A stretch of 64,000 nucleotides of DNA, taken from NCBI GenBank assembly GCA_003243425.1, contig QFQP01000004.1, positions 124,001 through 188,000 on the forward strand, given 5' to 3'. Shown one piece after another: positions 1-7,747 of this stretch. The stretch is from Archangium gephyra (GTDB taxonomy: Bacteria; Myxococcota; Myxococcia; Myxococcales; Myxococcaceae). The translations under genes were made by a program, and so were the position numbers. The notes beneath the pieces were generated by a model that worked only from the letters and a program-made list of their open reading frames with translations, was not told the DNA's origin and did no database searches. Positions within the stretch are counted from its first letter, which is position 1; each line of letters starts with the position of its first letter.

Positions 1-347
1 TCCGCTTCAGCCGCGAAAACGTGTTCGCGCGCGATCACGGCTCCTGTCAGTACTGCGGCAAGAAGCTCACCCGCCCCGAAGCCACGTACGATCACGTGTT
101 GCCGCGCGCTCAGGGCGGCGGAACGCACTGGGAGAACATCGTGATCGCCTGCGTGCCCTGCAACCAGAAGAAGGGTGGCCGCACGCCCGACCAGGCCAGG
201 ATGAAGCTCAAGACCGTTCCGGTGAAGCCGACGAAGTTGCCGGAAGGTGTGCGCCTCACCTTCGCCTTCCAGAAGGGGATGCCTGTCAGCTGGCAGAACT
301 GGCTGAGAGACCTCACCTACTGGCACGGCAGCCTCGAGGAAGATTGA
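1..347 (+). CDS. HNH endonuclease, 3' part (5' end outside window)
   Basis: The reading frame is open from the first base, so the start lies upstream of the window. The visible 115 residues hold the zinc-binding HNH core: CQYCG, then YDHVLPRAQGG, then a second Cys pair in ACVPCNQKKGGRTP. This is the McrA-like HNH nuclease layout, in which two CxxC pairs hold zinc and the DH pair lies in the active-site fold. The protein is clearly paralogous to the complete HNH protein encoded at 1940-2539: both share RFSR, CQYCG, DHV(L/I)PR.QGG, WEN(I/V)V and KGGRTP. The substrate is unknown. A strong terminator-like hairpin follows at 489-527. Confidence 0.85.
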   Translation, partial: RFSRENVFARDHGSCQYCGKKLTRPEATYDHVLPRAQGGGTHWENIVIACVPCNQKKGGRTPDQARMKLKTVPVKPTKLPEGVRLTFAFQKGMPVSWQNWLRDLTYWHGSLEED

Positions 348-415
348 TCGGTTTGGGGTTGTTCAGGCCACAAAGGGAATCGAGACGGAAAGAGCGGCGC
401 CCTGGTGGTGCGCTC

Positions 416-449
416 GACGCTGGTCCACGCAACACAGGACCCTGGCGTC
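416..449 (+). other. Imperfect hairpin in the HNH-selA intergenic region
   Basis: GACGC-T-GGTCC (416-426) can pair with GGACC-CTG-GCGTC (437-449), giving two 5-bp stems separated by a 1/3 internal loop, with a 10-nt apical loop. It lies between the HNH stop (347) and the terminator at 489-527, in a stretch with no convincing gene. It could be part of a small RNA or a 3'-UTR structure. I tested for tRNA-Sec because selA follows, but found neither a TCA anticodon arm nor a T-arm. Confidence 0.3.
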
Positions 450-488
450 CCTGATCGCCCGAGAGGCCGGGACACTTCGAACCACATG

Positions 489-527
489 CCCCTCCTCGCC
501 CTTGCGGCGGGGAGGGCTTTTTCGTTT
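489..527 (+). terminator. Rho-independent terminator upstream of selA
   Basis: An 11-bp stem, with CCCTCCTCGCC pairing with GGCGGGGAGGG through one G-U pair, and a short CTTGC loop is followed by CTTTTTCGTTT. It would end transcription of the upstream HNH gene and isolate selA. Confidence 0.75.
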
Positions 528-543
528 CCACGTCTTCCGGGGC

Positions 544-549
544 TACAAT
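544..549 (+). promoter_or_regulatory. Possible -10 element of the selA promoter
   Basis: TACAAT lies 11 nt before the selA ATG at 561 and just after the terminator. A start 6-8 nt downstream of this hexamer would give a nearly leaderless mRNA. This fits the absence of a Shine-Dalgarno sequence before the ATG. No good -35 is visible (TTCGTT at 521-526 with 17-nt spacing). Confidence 0.4.
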
Positions 550-560
550 TGTTCAGTCCC

Positions 561-1925
561 ATGGATGACGCGACACGCATGGAGCGGCTCCGCTCCCTCC
601 CGTCGATCGATGAGCTTCTGAGCCGTTCTTCTCTCGCGCCGATGCTCGCCGCGCATTCACGCCCGCTCGTGGTCGCAGCGCTGCGAGAGGCCGTCGCTGC
701 GGTTCGTGCGCGGGTGCTGGCCGGAGAAGACGTGCGCTTCGCCGACGCGTACGTTCACGAAGCGCTGAAGGTGCGTGCTGCGCCGAAGCTGCGGCCGGTG
801 ATCAACGCGACGGGCGTGGTGCTGCACACCAATCTTGGTCGCGCGCCGTTGGCCCGCGCGGCGGTCGAGCGCATCACGCAGCTCGCGCCGGGGTACTGCA
901 ACCTCGAGCTCGATCTCGAAGAGGGTGAACGCGGGAGTCGCTACGCCCCGGTGGTCGACCTGCTGTGTTCGTTGACCGGCGCCGAAGACGCCATGGTCGT
1001 GAACAACTGCGCAGCCGCGGTGCTGCTGACCTTCAGCGCCTTCGCCCAGGGTCGCGAGGCGATCGTCTCGCGTGGTGAGCAGGTGGAGATCGGTGGCGGC
1101 TTCCGCATGCCCGATGTGATGCGTCAGTCGGGTGCGACGATGATCGAGGTCGGAACCACCAATCGCACGCGCCTCGACGACTACGCGCGTGAGCTCAACG
1201 AGCGCACCGGCTTGCTGGTGAAGGTGCACCGCTCGAACTTCGCGGTCGTTGGTTTCACCGAAGAGGTGACGACGAAGGAACTGGCGATGCTCGCCCGTGA
1301 ACGTGGTGTGCCGCTCTTCGAAGATCTCGGCAGCGGCTCGTTGAGGTCGCTCCATGCCGAAGGTCTGTCGAGCGAGCCCACTGTGGCGTCGGTGGTCGCA
1401 GCCGGCGCCGACGTGGTGGCTTTCAGCGGTGACAAGCTGCTCGGTGGTCCGCAGGCGGGCATCCTCGTTGGCCGTCGCGACGCGCTGGCGAAGTTGAAGA
1501 AGCACCCGCTCAATCGCGCGCTGCGGATCGACAAACTCACCATCGCCGCGTTGGAGGCGACCCTCGAGTTGTATCGCGATGGGCGCGAAGACCAGGACGT
1601 GCCCGCGCGCGCGATGTTGTCGGTGCCGCTGGAGGTCTTGAAGACTCGCGCCGAGAAATTGTCTTCGTTGCTCGGCGCGATTCCCCACCGCGTGGTCGAA
1701 ACCGAAGGCCGCGTGGGCGGCGGTTCAATGCCGCTGGCCAACCTCCGTTCGTTTGCCGTGGCGGTGATGAATCTCCCCGCGGTGCAGTTGCAGGAGCAGC
1801 TCCGGGCCGGAGCTCCACCGATCGTCGCGCGCATCGTCGACGACGAGGTGTGGCTCGACGTGCGGTGTCTGTCCGACACCGAGGTGGAGGGCGTCGCCAG
1901 GGCCGTCGCGAACTTGAACCGCTGA
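561..1925 (+). CDS. selA: L-seryl-tRNA(Sec) selenium transferase
   Basis: A 454-residue PLP enzyme that converts seryl-tRNA(Sec) to selenocysteyl-tRNA(Sec) using selenophosphate; E. coli SelA has 463 residues. The N-terminal helical domain (about 1-75) precedes the aminotransferase-like fold with INATGVVLHTNLGRAPL at 81-97. The Schiff-base lysine sits in SGDKLLGGPQAG (Lys292). The frame is open upstream to 405, but ATG 561 aligns with the SelA N-terminus and follows a terminator, so I chose it. selB, selD and the Sec tRNA are not in the window. selA is instead sandwiched between two HNH paralogues, and the downstream HNH gene starts 14 nt after its stop with a good ribosome site. Confidence 0.93.
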   Translation: MDDATRMERLRSLPSIDELLSRSSLAPMLAAHSRPLVVAALREAVAAVRARVLAGEDVRFADAYVHEALKVRAAPKLRPVINATGVVLHTNLGRAPLARAAVERITQLAPGYCNLELDLEEGERGSRYAPVVDLLCSLTGAEDAMVVNNCAAAVLLTFSAFAQGREAIVSRGEQVEIGGGFRMPDVMRQSGATMIEVGTTNRTRLDDYARELNERTGLLVKVHRSNFAVVGFTEEVTTKELAMLARERGVPLFEDLGSGSLRSLHAEGLSSEPTVASVVAAGADVVAFSGDKLLGGPQAGILVGRRDALAKLKKHPLNRALRIDKLTIAALEATLELYRDGREDQDVPARAMLSVPLEVLKTRAEKLSSLLGAIPHRVVETEGRVGGGSMPLANLRSFAVAVMNLPAVQLQEQLRAGAPPIVARIVDDEVWLDVRCLSDTEVEGVARAVANLNR

Positions 1926-1939
1926 AGGAGGCTTCGTCG

Positions 1940-2539
1940 ATGTTGAACAGCGCCGTGCTCGTACTGAACCGGAACTACCAGCCGGTTCACGTCACCAACG
2001 TCAAACGTGCGTTCTCGCTGCTGTACCAGGGCGTCGCGCGGGCCATCGACGAGCAGTATCGCCTCTACGACTTCGCCGACTGGGCCTCACTCTCGGCGGC
2101 CGTCGACGAAGAGGCGCTCCACACGCCCAACCGCGTCATCCGCGTTCCGCGCGTGGTGGTGTTGAGCGTGTTCGAGAAACTGCCAAAGGTGCGCGTGCGG
2201 TTCTCGCGCCTCAACATCTACGCGCGCGACGACAACACCTGCCAGTACTGCGGCCGCAACCGGAAGCGCGTCGATCTCAACCTCGATCACGTGATTCCGC
2301 GCAGCCAGGGTGGCAAGACGTGTTGGGAAAACGTGGTGTGTTCGTGCATCGAGTGCAATTGCCGCAAGGGCGGTCGAACGCCGGCGCAGGCGGGCATGAA
2401 GCTGCTGCGAGAGCCGTTCCGCCCCAGGTGGACACCCATTTTCAGAGGCGCGCCCATGAAAGGTGCCCACCGCGCGTGGTTACCGTTTCTCAACCTCGCC
2501 GAAGCCGCGTATTGGAACGTGGAACTCAAGGAAGAATGA
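1940..2539 (+). CDS. HNH endonuclease
   Basis: A complete 199-residue protein starting at ATG 1940 with AAGGAG at 1925-1930, which overlaps the end of selA, so the two are probably cotranscribed. The N-terminal 85 residues (AVLVLNRNYQPVHVTNVKRA) match the extension usual in this HNH family. The nuclease core follows: C101QYC104, LDHVIPRSQGG with D116-H117, WENVV, and the second zinc pair C136-C139 in CIECN. The family is widespread in myxobacteria, actinobacteria and cyanobacteria, and its biological role is not settled. It is a paralogue of the truncated gene at the window start, so selA may have been inserted between the members of a tandem duplication. Confidence 0.85.
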   Translation: MLNSAVLVLNRNYQPVHVTNVKRAFSLLYQGVARAIDEQYRLYDFADWASLSAAVDEEALHTPNRVIRVPRVVVLSVFEKLPKVRVRFSRLNIYARDDNTCQYCGRNRKRVDLNLDHVIPRSQGGKTCWENVVCSCIECNCRKGGRTPAQAGMKLLREPFRPRWTPIFRGAPMKGAHRAWLPFLNLAEAAYWNVELKEE

Positions 2540-2548
2540 ACAGAAGCC

Positions 2549-3520
2549 ATGGCCAACACTCCGGGGGAAGCTGAAGTCATCGAATTGCCGGTGCCACGTG
2601 CGCCGGCGGCGAAGAAAGCGCGCGCTCGTCGCGTGATCGCCATCGGCGGAGGGAAGGGCGGCATCGGCAAGTCGCTGCTCTCCGCGAACCTCGGAATTGC
2701 GCTCTCGAAGCGCGGCGCGAAGGTGGTGCTCGCTGATCTCGATCTCGGTGGCGCGAACCTGCACACCTGCCTCGGTGTTCCGCAGCCGAAGGTCTCGCTG
2801 AGCGACTTCGTGGAGCGGCGCGTGAACACGCTCGACGAAGTGCTCGTGCCGACGCCGCACGAAAACCTGAAGTTGCTCTCGGGCGCGATGGACGGGCTCG
2901 ACGCGGCGAACCCCAAGCACTCGCAAAAGACGAAGTTGCTGCGAAACCTGCGCAACCTCGACGTCGACTACGTGCTGCTCGACCTCGGCGCGGGTACCAC
3001 GTTCAACGTGCTCGACTTCTTCCTCGTGGCCGACACCGGCGTGGTGGTGATGCTCCCGGAGCCCACCTCGATCGAGAACGCGTACCGCTTCATCAAGGCT
3101 GCTTTCTTTCGCCGCTTGCAGGCGCTGGCGCCCGAAGATGATTTCGCGACGCTCGTCGGTCAGGCGTTGGCTCCTCGTGAAGGTCAGCTGGCGCGCACGC
3201 CGTGGGACGTGGTGGCCTCGCTTCGACAGACCGACGCCGCGAAGGCCACGCGTCTCGAGCAGGCGCTCGGCGGGTTCCGCCCGCTGGTCATCGTGAACCA
3301 GGCCCGCACGCGCGGTGATTTCGACGTGGGGCCCACGGTGGCGTCGGCGTGGAAGAAGTTCTTCGGGCTCGAGCTCGGCTACCTCGGTGCGGTCGCGCAT
3401 GACGACGCCGTGTGGCAGGCCGTGCGGGCGCGTCGATCACTCCTCGACTCCTTCCCCGAGAGCGCGGCCGCCAGTGGCGTGTTGCGCGTCGCGGAAAACC
3501 TGATTGCATTGGAACGGTGA
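2549..3520 (+). CDS. MinD/ParA-family P-loop ATPase
   Basis: 323 residues with a deviant Walker A motif GGGKGGIGKS (33-42; signature Lys36 and catalytic Lys41), followed by VVLADLDLGGANLHTCLG, the typical MinD/FlhG/FleN arrangement. YVLLDLGAGT corresponds to the switch/Walker B region. Such ATPases dimerise on ATP and position or count cellular structures. No min or flagellar partner lies nearby, so the cargo is unknown. The stop overlaps the GTG start of the J-domain/HTH gene by 4 nt, so the two are translationally coupled and may act together. Confidence 0.8.
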   Translation: MANTPGEAEVIELPVPRAPAAKKARARRVIAIGGGKGGIGKSLLSANLGIALSKRGAKVVLADLDLGGANLHTCLGVPQPKVSLSDFVERRVNTLDEVLVPTPHENLKLLSGAMDGLDAANPKHSQKTKLLRNLRNLDVDYVLLDLGAGTTFNVLDFFLVADTGVVVMLPEPTSIENAYRFIKAAFFRRLQALAPEDDFATLVGQALAPREGQLARTPWDVVASLRQTDAAKATRLEQALGGFRPLVIVNQARTRGDFDVGPTVASAWKKFFGLELGYLGAVAHDDAVWQAVRARRSLLDSFPESAAASGVLRVAENLIALER

Positions 3521-4542
3521 AGTCGTTTCAGACGCAGACGCACTACGAGGTGCTCGAGATCTCGGTTGGCGCCACGGCCGCCGACGTGAAGAGCGCGTAT
3601 GAGCGTCTTTCGAACCTCTATTCGGACGAGCAGGTCGTGCTCTACGGCCTCATCGACCCCGCGCTCGCGGCGTCGCTTCGAGCCCGGTTGAAAGAAGCGC
3701 ACGACGTGCTCAGCGATGACGCGCGCCGTGACGCCTACGACGTGAAGATCGGTCTTCCGCCGCGCGCGCCGATCGCCAGGCCCAGACCCAGACCGCCGCC
3801 GTCTGCGCCGCGGGCCGAAGCGCCGAACTGGGGCAGCTACACCTTCGTGGCGCCGGTCGCGCAGGCTCCGCAAGCGGCCCCGAACAGTTACACGTACGTG
3901 GTCGCCACGCCGTCGTTCGCGGTGCCGACCGCGCCGATGCCTCCACCCCGCGCGACGCTGGCGCCAGCACCGCCGCCTCAAGCGCCGCCAGCGCCCACGC
4001 CGCCACCTGCGCCGAAGCGTCTGGGGCTGCGCATGTTGCCGCCAAACGAGCCGGCGCAAGAAGTGGTCGTCGAGAAGGCATCTGAGCCGGTCATCGACGC
4101 CGCGGCGCCGGTCGAAGTGGCTCGTCACCCGGAGCCTGTGGTGGAGGCCGCGCCGGAAGCGCCGAGTGTGGACGCAGCGCCCACCTTTGTTCCGGTCTCC
4201 GACGATGACGCGATCGTGGTGTCGAAGCCCGCGGTCACGCGTGAGTTCCGCGTCGAGCAGCGGCCCAAGCCCTACGAGATTCCCGAAGGCGTGGAGATCA
4301 ATGGCGATTTGCTGCGTCAGGTGCGCCTCGCCCGGGGCCTGACGCTCGCTCAACTGGCCGAGCGCACGCGCATCAGCACCAAGCACCTCGAGAACGTCGA
4401 AGGCGATCGCTACGAGCAGCTTCCGGTCGGGGTGTATCTGCGCGGCATTCTCATGAACCTGGCCCGAGAGTTGGGGCTCGATGGCCTGCGCGTCTCGAAG
4501 AGCTATCTGACCTTCGTGGATGCGGGCCGGTCTAAAGGTTGA
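3517..4542 (+). CDS. Degenerate J-domain/helix-turn-helix fusion protein
   Basis: A GTG start at 3517 overlaps the upstream TGA and places the J-like domain at the N-terminus (341 residues). Residues about 7-75 (HYEVLEISVGATAADVKSAY, then a helix ending DVLSDDARRDAYD) have the DnaJ fold pattern. The HPD tripeptide needed to stimulate Hsp70 is absent, however; the loop reads LYSDEQVVLYG. A long Pro/Ala-rich linker (about 80-245) leads to a RodZ-type HTH at about 255-330 (LLRQVRLARGLTLAQLAERT, STKHLENVEGDRYEQLPVG). No membrane segment follows, unlike RodZ. The protein probably acts as a DNA- or protein-binding adaptor rather than a co-chaperone. Confidence 0.7.
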   Translation: MKSFQTQTHYEVLEISVGATAADVKSAYERLSNLYSDEQVVLYGLIDPALAASLRARLKEAHDVLSDDARRDAYDVKIGLPPRAPIARPRPRPPPSAPRAEAPNWGSYTFVAPVAQAPQAAPNSYTYVVATPSFAVPTAPMPPPRATLAPAPPPQAPPAPTPPPAPKRLGLRMLPPNEPAQEVVVEKASEPVIDAAAPVEVARHPEPVVEAAPEAPSVDAAPTFVPVSDDDAIVVSKPAVTREFRVEQRPKPYEIPEGVEINGDLLRQVRLARGLTLAQLAERTRISTKHLENVEGDRYEQLPVGVYLRGILMNLARELGLDGLRVSKSYLTFVDAGRSKG

Positions 4543-4576
4543 CCCCTCCAACTCACGGCACTACGAAATCGATCCG

Positions 4577-4840
4577 ATGACTGACGAAGAGAAGACGAAG
4601 GCGATGCGGTTGGCGCGTGCGATTGCTTCCGACATCTCGCTCTACAACGAGCAGAAGATCGTCCGCGGTATCGAGCAGGACAATCTCTTCGAGACGCTCA
4701 AGGACGAGATCGAAGAAGGGCGCGAGCTCTTCAAGAGCCGCGTCAGCAAAGACATCTACACGCGCACGAACTTCTTCGACCGCGCGATCGTCGACGTGAT
4801 CATCAAGCCCAAGGGTCACGTGAAGTCGAAGATCTGGTGA
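4577..4840 (+). CDS. Small conserved protein of unknown function
   Basis: 87 residues, highly charged and predicted mostly helical (MTDEEKTKAMRLARAIASD, then EQKIVRGIEQDNLFETLKDE). ATG 4577 is chosen over the upstream GTG/ATG codons because those lie inside the end of the previous gene. It overlaps the GTG of rluD by 4 nt, so it is cotranslated with it. I recognise no domain. The position between a J/HTH protein and a pseudouridine synthase gives no clear functional hint. Confidence 0.65.
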   Translation: MTDEEKTKAMRLARAIASDISLYNEQKIVRGIEQDNLFETLKDEIEEGRELFKSRVSKDIYTRTNFFDRAIVDVIIKPKGHVKSKIW

Positions 4841-5757
4841 GTGTCGTCGTCGTCGTGACCGCGGCCGAGGCTGACGCCGGGCTGCGGGTCGATTCCTTCC
4901 TCGCGCGTGAACGGCCCGAGCTGAGTCGCGCGCGGCTGCAGGCGTTGATCGAGGCCGGGCATGTGACGCTCGGCGGTGCGGCGCTCAAACCGTCTCTGCG
5001 CATCAAGGGTGGGGAGCGCTTCGAGCTCGTGGTGCCCGATGCCGTCGAGGCGACACCGCAGGCCGAAGACCTGCCCATCACCGTCGTGCACCAGGACCGC
5101 GATCTGCTGGTGGTCGACAAGGCCGCGGGCATGGTCGTGCACCCCGGCGCCGGCCATGCGAGCGGCACGCTGGTCAATGCGCTGCTGCACCATGTGAAAG
5201 ATCTCGGCGGCGTCGGCGGCGAGCTTCGACCCGGCATCGTGCATCGGCTCGACAAGGACACCTCGGGCCTGCTGGTGATCGCCAAGAACGACGTCGCGCT
5301 GCGTGCGCTGCAAGAGGCCTTCAAGTCGCGCGCGGTAAAGAAGACGTACCTCGCGCTGGTGCAGGGCCAGCCGCCTGACGCCGGCACGTTCGACACGCTG
5401 CATGGCCGTCACCCCACACAGCGCATGAAGTTCACCGGCAAGGTGAAGAGCGGGAAGCGCGCGGTCACCCACTTCATGACGGTCAAACGCTTCTCCACGG
5501 CCGCTTGCGTCGAAGTGAACCTCGAGACGGGTCGCACGCATCAGATTCGCGTGCACTTCGCAGAAGCTGGCTTTCCACTGATCTCCGACGCGCTCTACGG
5601 CACGAAGGCTGCGCAGCGGCCCGACGTGATCGCAAGGCAGGCGCTTCACGCGTGGAAGCTCGAGTTCGAACACCCGCGCACCGCCAGGACGTTGCAGTTC
5701 ACCGCACCGTTGCCGCGCGACTGGCGTGATGCCGAACGTCGACTTTCGGCGCGCTGA
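4837..5757 (+). CDS. rluD: RluA-family 23S rRNA pseudouridine synthase (RluD-like)
   Basis: 306 residues. The N-terminal S4 RNA-binding domain (about 15-75, RVDSFLARERPELSRARLQA) is followed by the RluA/RluD catalytic domain with HRLDKDTSG, in which Asp139 is the nucleophile. TGRTHQIRVH lies near the C-terminus. The S4 plus RluD layout and the length match RluD, which modifies helix 69 of 23S rRNA, but RluC-like specificity cannot be excluded. The GTG start overlaps the previous stop by 4 nt. The N-terminus carries a run of valines encoded by GTC repeats. Confidence 0.88.
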   Translation: MSVVVVVTAAEADAGLRVDSFLARERPELSRARLQALIEAGHVTLGGAALKPSLRIKGGERFELVVPDAVEATPQAEDLPITVVHQDRDLLVVDKAAGMVVHPGAGHASGTLVNALLHHVKDLGGVGGELRPGIVHRLDKDTSGLLVIAKNDVALRALQEAFKSRAVKKTYLALVQGQPPDAGTFDTLHGRHPTQRMKFTGKVKSGKRAVTHFMTVKRFSTAACVEVNLETGRTHQIRVHFAEAGFPLISDALYGTKAAQRPDVIARQALHAWKLEFEHPRTARTLQFTAPLPRDWRDAERRLSAR

Positions 5758-5835
5758 TCGCGCGAAAACATTTCACTTGTTTGCGCTCACCCGTGTCCGT
5801 AACTCCCGCGTTGCACTTTCAAGGGAGGGACACAC

Positions 5836-6402
5836 ATGAAGTTCTTCACGAAGTTCGCGCTCATCGCAGCGCTCGCAGTTTCGTCGGTGGCGTTTGCGCA
5901 GGAAGAGGGCGTGGCGGATACGGGCGGCGGCGGGGTCCGCGCTCCCGGTGCGCTCCTCGACGCGAGCGAGAAGACCGAGCGGCCCATGCTGCTCTCGATT
6001 CACGGCTACCTGCCGTACCACGCGTTCGGCTTTGGCTACTTCCCGATCGGTGGTGGCGCCTCGTTCTACATTCCGCTCGTCAAGAACGGCTTCATCCCGA
6101 AGCTGAACGACGAGTTCGGTATCGACTTCGGCGTCGACGCCATCGCGCGTGTCGGCTCGGCGTACCCGTTCTCGCTACACATTCCGGTCGGCGTGCAGTG
6201 GAAGTTCCACATTCTGAGCAACCTCGAGGTGTACGCGAAGCTCGGTCTCCAGGCCGACATCTGGTTCGGGTTCCCCGGCGCGTACCTGCCGGTGTGGCCC
6301 GTCGGCATGGTGGGCGCGCACTACTTCTTCTCGAAGGGCTTCGGCTTGAAGCTCGAGGCCGGTTCGACCGGCGTGCGCTTCGGCGTGGTGCTGGCGTTCT
6401 GA
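5836..6402 (+). CDS. Exported beta-barrel-like protein of unknown function
   Basis: 188 residues with a Sec signal peptide (FTKFALIAALAVSSVAFAQ, cleavage after about residue 21). The mature part is rich in Gly and aromatic residues and in alternating strands (FGFGYFPIGGGASFYIPLV, FGVDAIARVG, VQWKFHILSNLEVYAKLGLQ), which suggests a small outer-membrane barrel. It is preceded by AAGGGAGGG at 5820-5828, a good ribosome site, and stands alone between rluD and a converging operon. A weak TTGTTT-17-TAACTC pair at 5777-5805 could be its promoter. Confidence 0.65.
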   Translation: MKFFTKFALIAALAVSSVAFAQEEGVADTGGGGVRAPGALLDASEKTERPMLLSIHGYLPYHAFGFGYFPIGGGASFYIPLVKNGFIPKLNDEFGIDFGVDAIARVGSAYPFSLHIPVGVQWKFHILSNLEVYAKLGLQADIWFGFPGAYLPVWPVGMVGAHYFFSKGFGLKLEAGSTGVRFGVVLAF

Positions 6403-6431
6403 GTCGTCGCTGAGCAGTACGGCCGTCGCGC

Positions 6432-7745
6432 TCAGAGCATTCCGATCGCGACGGTCTGCTGACGCTTGGTCAGCACCTTGATGGGCTGAATCGCCATCAC
6501 GCGCATGAAGACCTTGAGCAACTCCGGGTCGAACTTGTTGCGCATCTCCGTCCACATCAGCATCAGCGCGACTTCAGGGCCGTAGGCATCACGAAACGGT
6601 CGCTTCGAGGTGAGCGCGTCGTACGTGGCGGCAATCGAGATCACCTTCGCGTAGAGGCCGAGGTTGGCCTTCGGAATGATCATCTGAATGTTGCCCTGGC
6701 CGTCACGCACCGCCGTGCCGAAGTCGACCTTGTGTTCGAAGGTCGTCACCAGGCGCAGCAGGGTGGCGCGGTTGATCTGTCGCTCCTGCAGGATGTTGCG
6801 GATGGAGATCAGCGGGGCACGGTTGATGGTGTTTCGTTCTTCGAGCGTCAATGCGCCCCGCTTGTTGAGCAGCTCGTCGGGCACGGTGCCCATGCCGGCA
6901 TCGTGGAAGAGCGCGATGTAGCCCAGGTCGCGCAGCTGTGGCTTGGTCAGCCCGAGCTCGGCGCCGTACACGATCGACATCAGGGCGGTGTTGACCGAGT
7001 GGTACGCGAGATATTCCGAGTCGTTTCGCGTGGTGGTCAGACCCAGGAAATGCGTGCGGTGATCCATCGAGATGTCGACGAGGTCCTGAATCACGCGCAG
7101 CACCTTGGTGGTGTTGAGCGGCTTGTCCTTGCGGAGTGACTCGAAGTACTTGCGCACGAAGAAGACCGCGCGGCCGTAACAGGTGAGCGCGTACTTCTTG
7201 CGGTCGAGCTTGGCTTCGCTCTCGTCTTTTTCGTTCTCGAGCTTGTCCTTGAGCTTCGACCACTTGGCCAGGCGCATCGAGATCAGCTTCTTGCCGCTGA
7301 TGCCGTCTTCGTCGGCGCTGTCCGACTGCTCCTTGCTGAAGATCCAGATGAAGTTCTTGAGCTCGGGGACCGACACGGAGCGCATCATGGTGATGCCGCC
7401 CACGTCTTTGCTGCGCATCTCGTCGAGCAGCGTGCGCACGTTCTCGAGCGCGCTCATGTCGACCTTCACCAGCATGCCGTTCAGATAGAACGACTGCTTC
7501 ACGCCCATCAGCTCGAGCTTGCCGTCCTTCTGAATGACCTGATTCATCGTCTCCTGAAGCTGCGCGAGCGGCTTCTCGAAGACGTGGTTCTCGGGGTCGT
7601 ACATCTTCACCGAGCGAATCAGCATGTAGAGCGCCGAGATGAGCGTGCGGCCGGCGGTCTGCAACTTCTCGTTGTGTTCGCGTGCGTACGTGTCTGGCGA
7701 GACATCGTCGGCGTCGGCGACCTTGGTGACTGAAAGTTCGGCCAT
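6432..7745 (-). CDS. Degenerate HD-GYP-like protein
   Basis: 437 residues. The N-terminal half is helical. The second half has an HD domain with YLAYHSVNTALMSIVYG and FHDAGMGTVPDELLNKRGAL (His281-Asp282). It follows the HD-GYP phosphodiesterase pattern, but the downstream HP motif reads RAP and the GYP motif is missing (the region reads TTFEHKVDFG). It therefore probably does not hydrolyse c-di-GMP and may act as a binding or scaffold protein. It is the last gene of the seven-gene minus-strand unit, 2 nt after the HEAT protein gene, so the two products are likely partners. Confidence 0.75.
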   Translation of the reverse strand: MAELSVTKVADADDVSPDTYAREHNEKLQTAGRTLISALYMLIRSVKMYDPENHVFEKPLAQLQETMNQVIQKDGKLELMGVKQSFYLNGMLVKVDMSALENVRTLLDEMRSKDVGGITMMRSVSVPELKNFIWIFSKEQSDSADEDGISGKKLISMRLAKWSKLKDKLENEKDESEAKLDRKKYALTCYGRAVFFVRKYFESLRKDKPLNTTKVLRVIQDLVDISMDHRTHFLGLTTTRNDSEYLAYHSVNTALMSIVYGAELGLTKPQLRDLGYIALFHDAGMGTVPDELLNKRGALTLEERNTINRAPLISIRNILQERQINRATLLRLVTTFEHKVDFGTAVRDGQGNIQMIIPKANLGLYAKVISIAATYDALTSKRPFRDAYGPEVALMLMWTEMRNKFDPELLKVFMRVMAIQPIKVLTKRQQTVAIGML

Positions 7746-7747
7746 GG

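Noticed and set aside
381..488. Selenocysteine tRNA upstream of selA
   Set aside because: TTCGAA occurs (475-480), but there is no T-arm pairing around it and no TCA anticodon stem.
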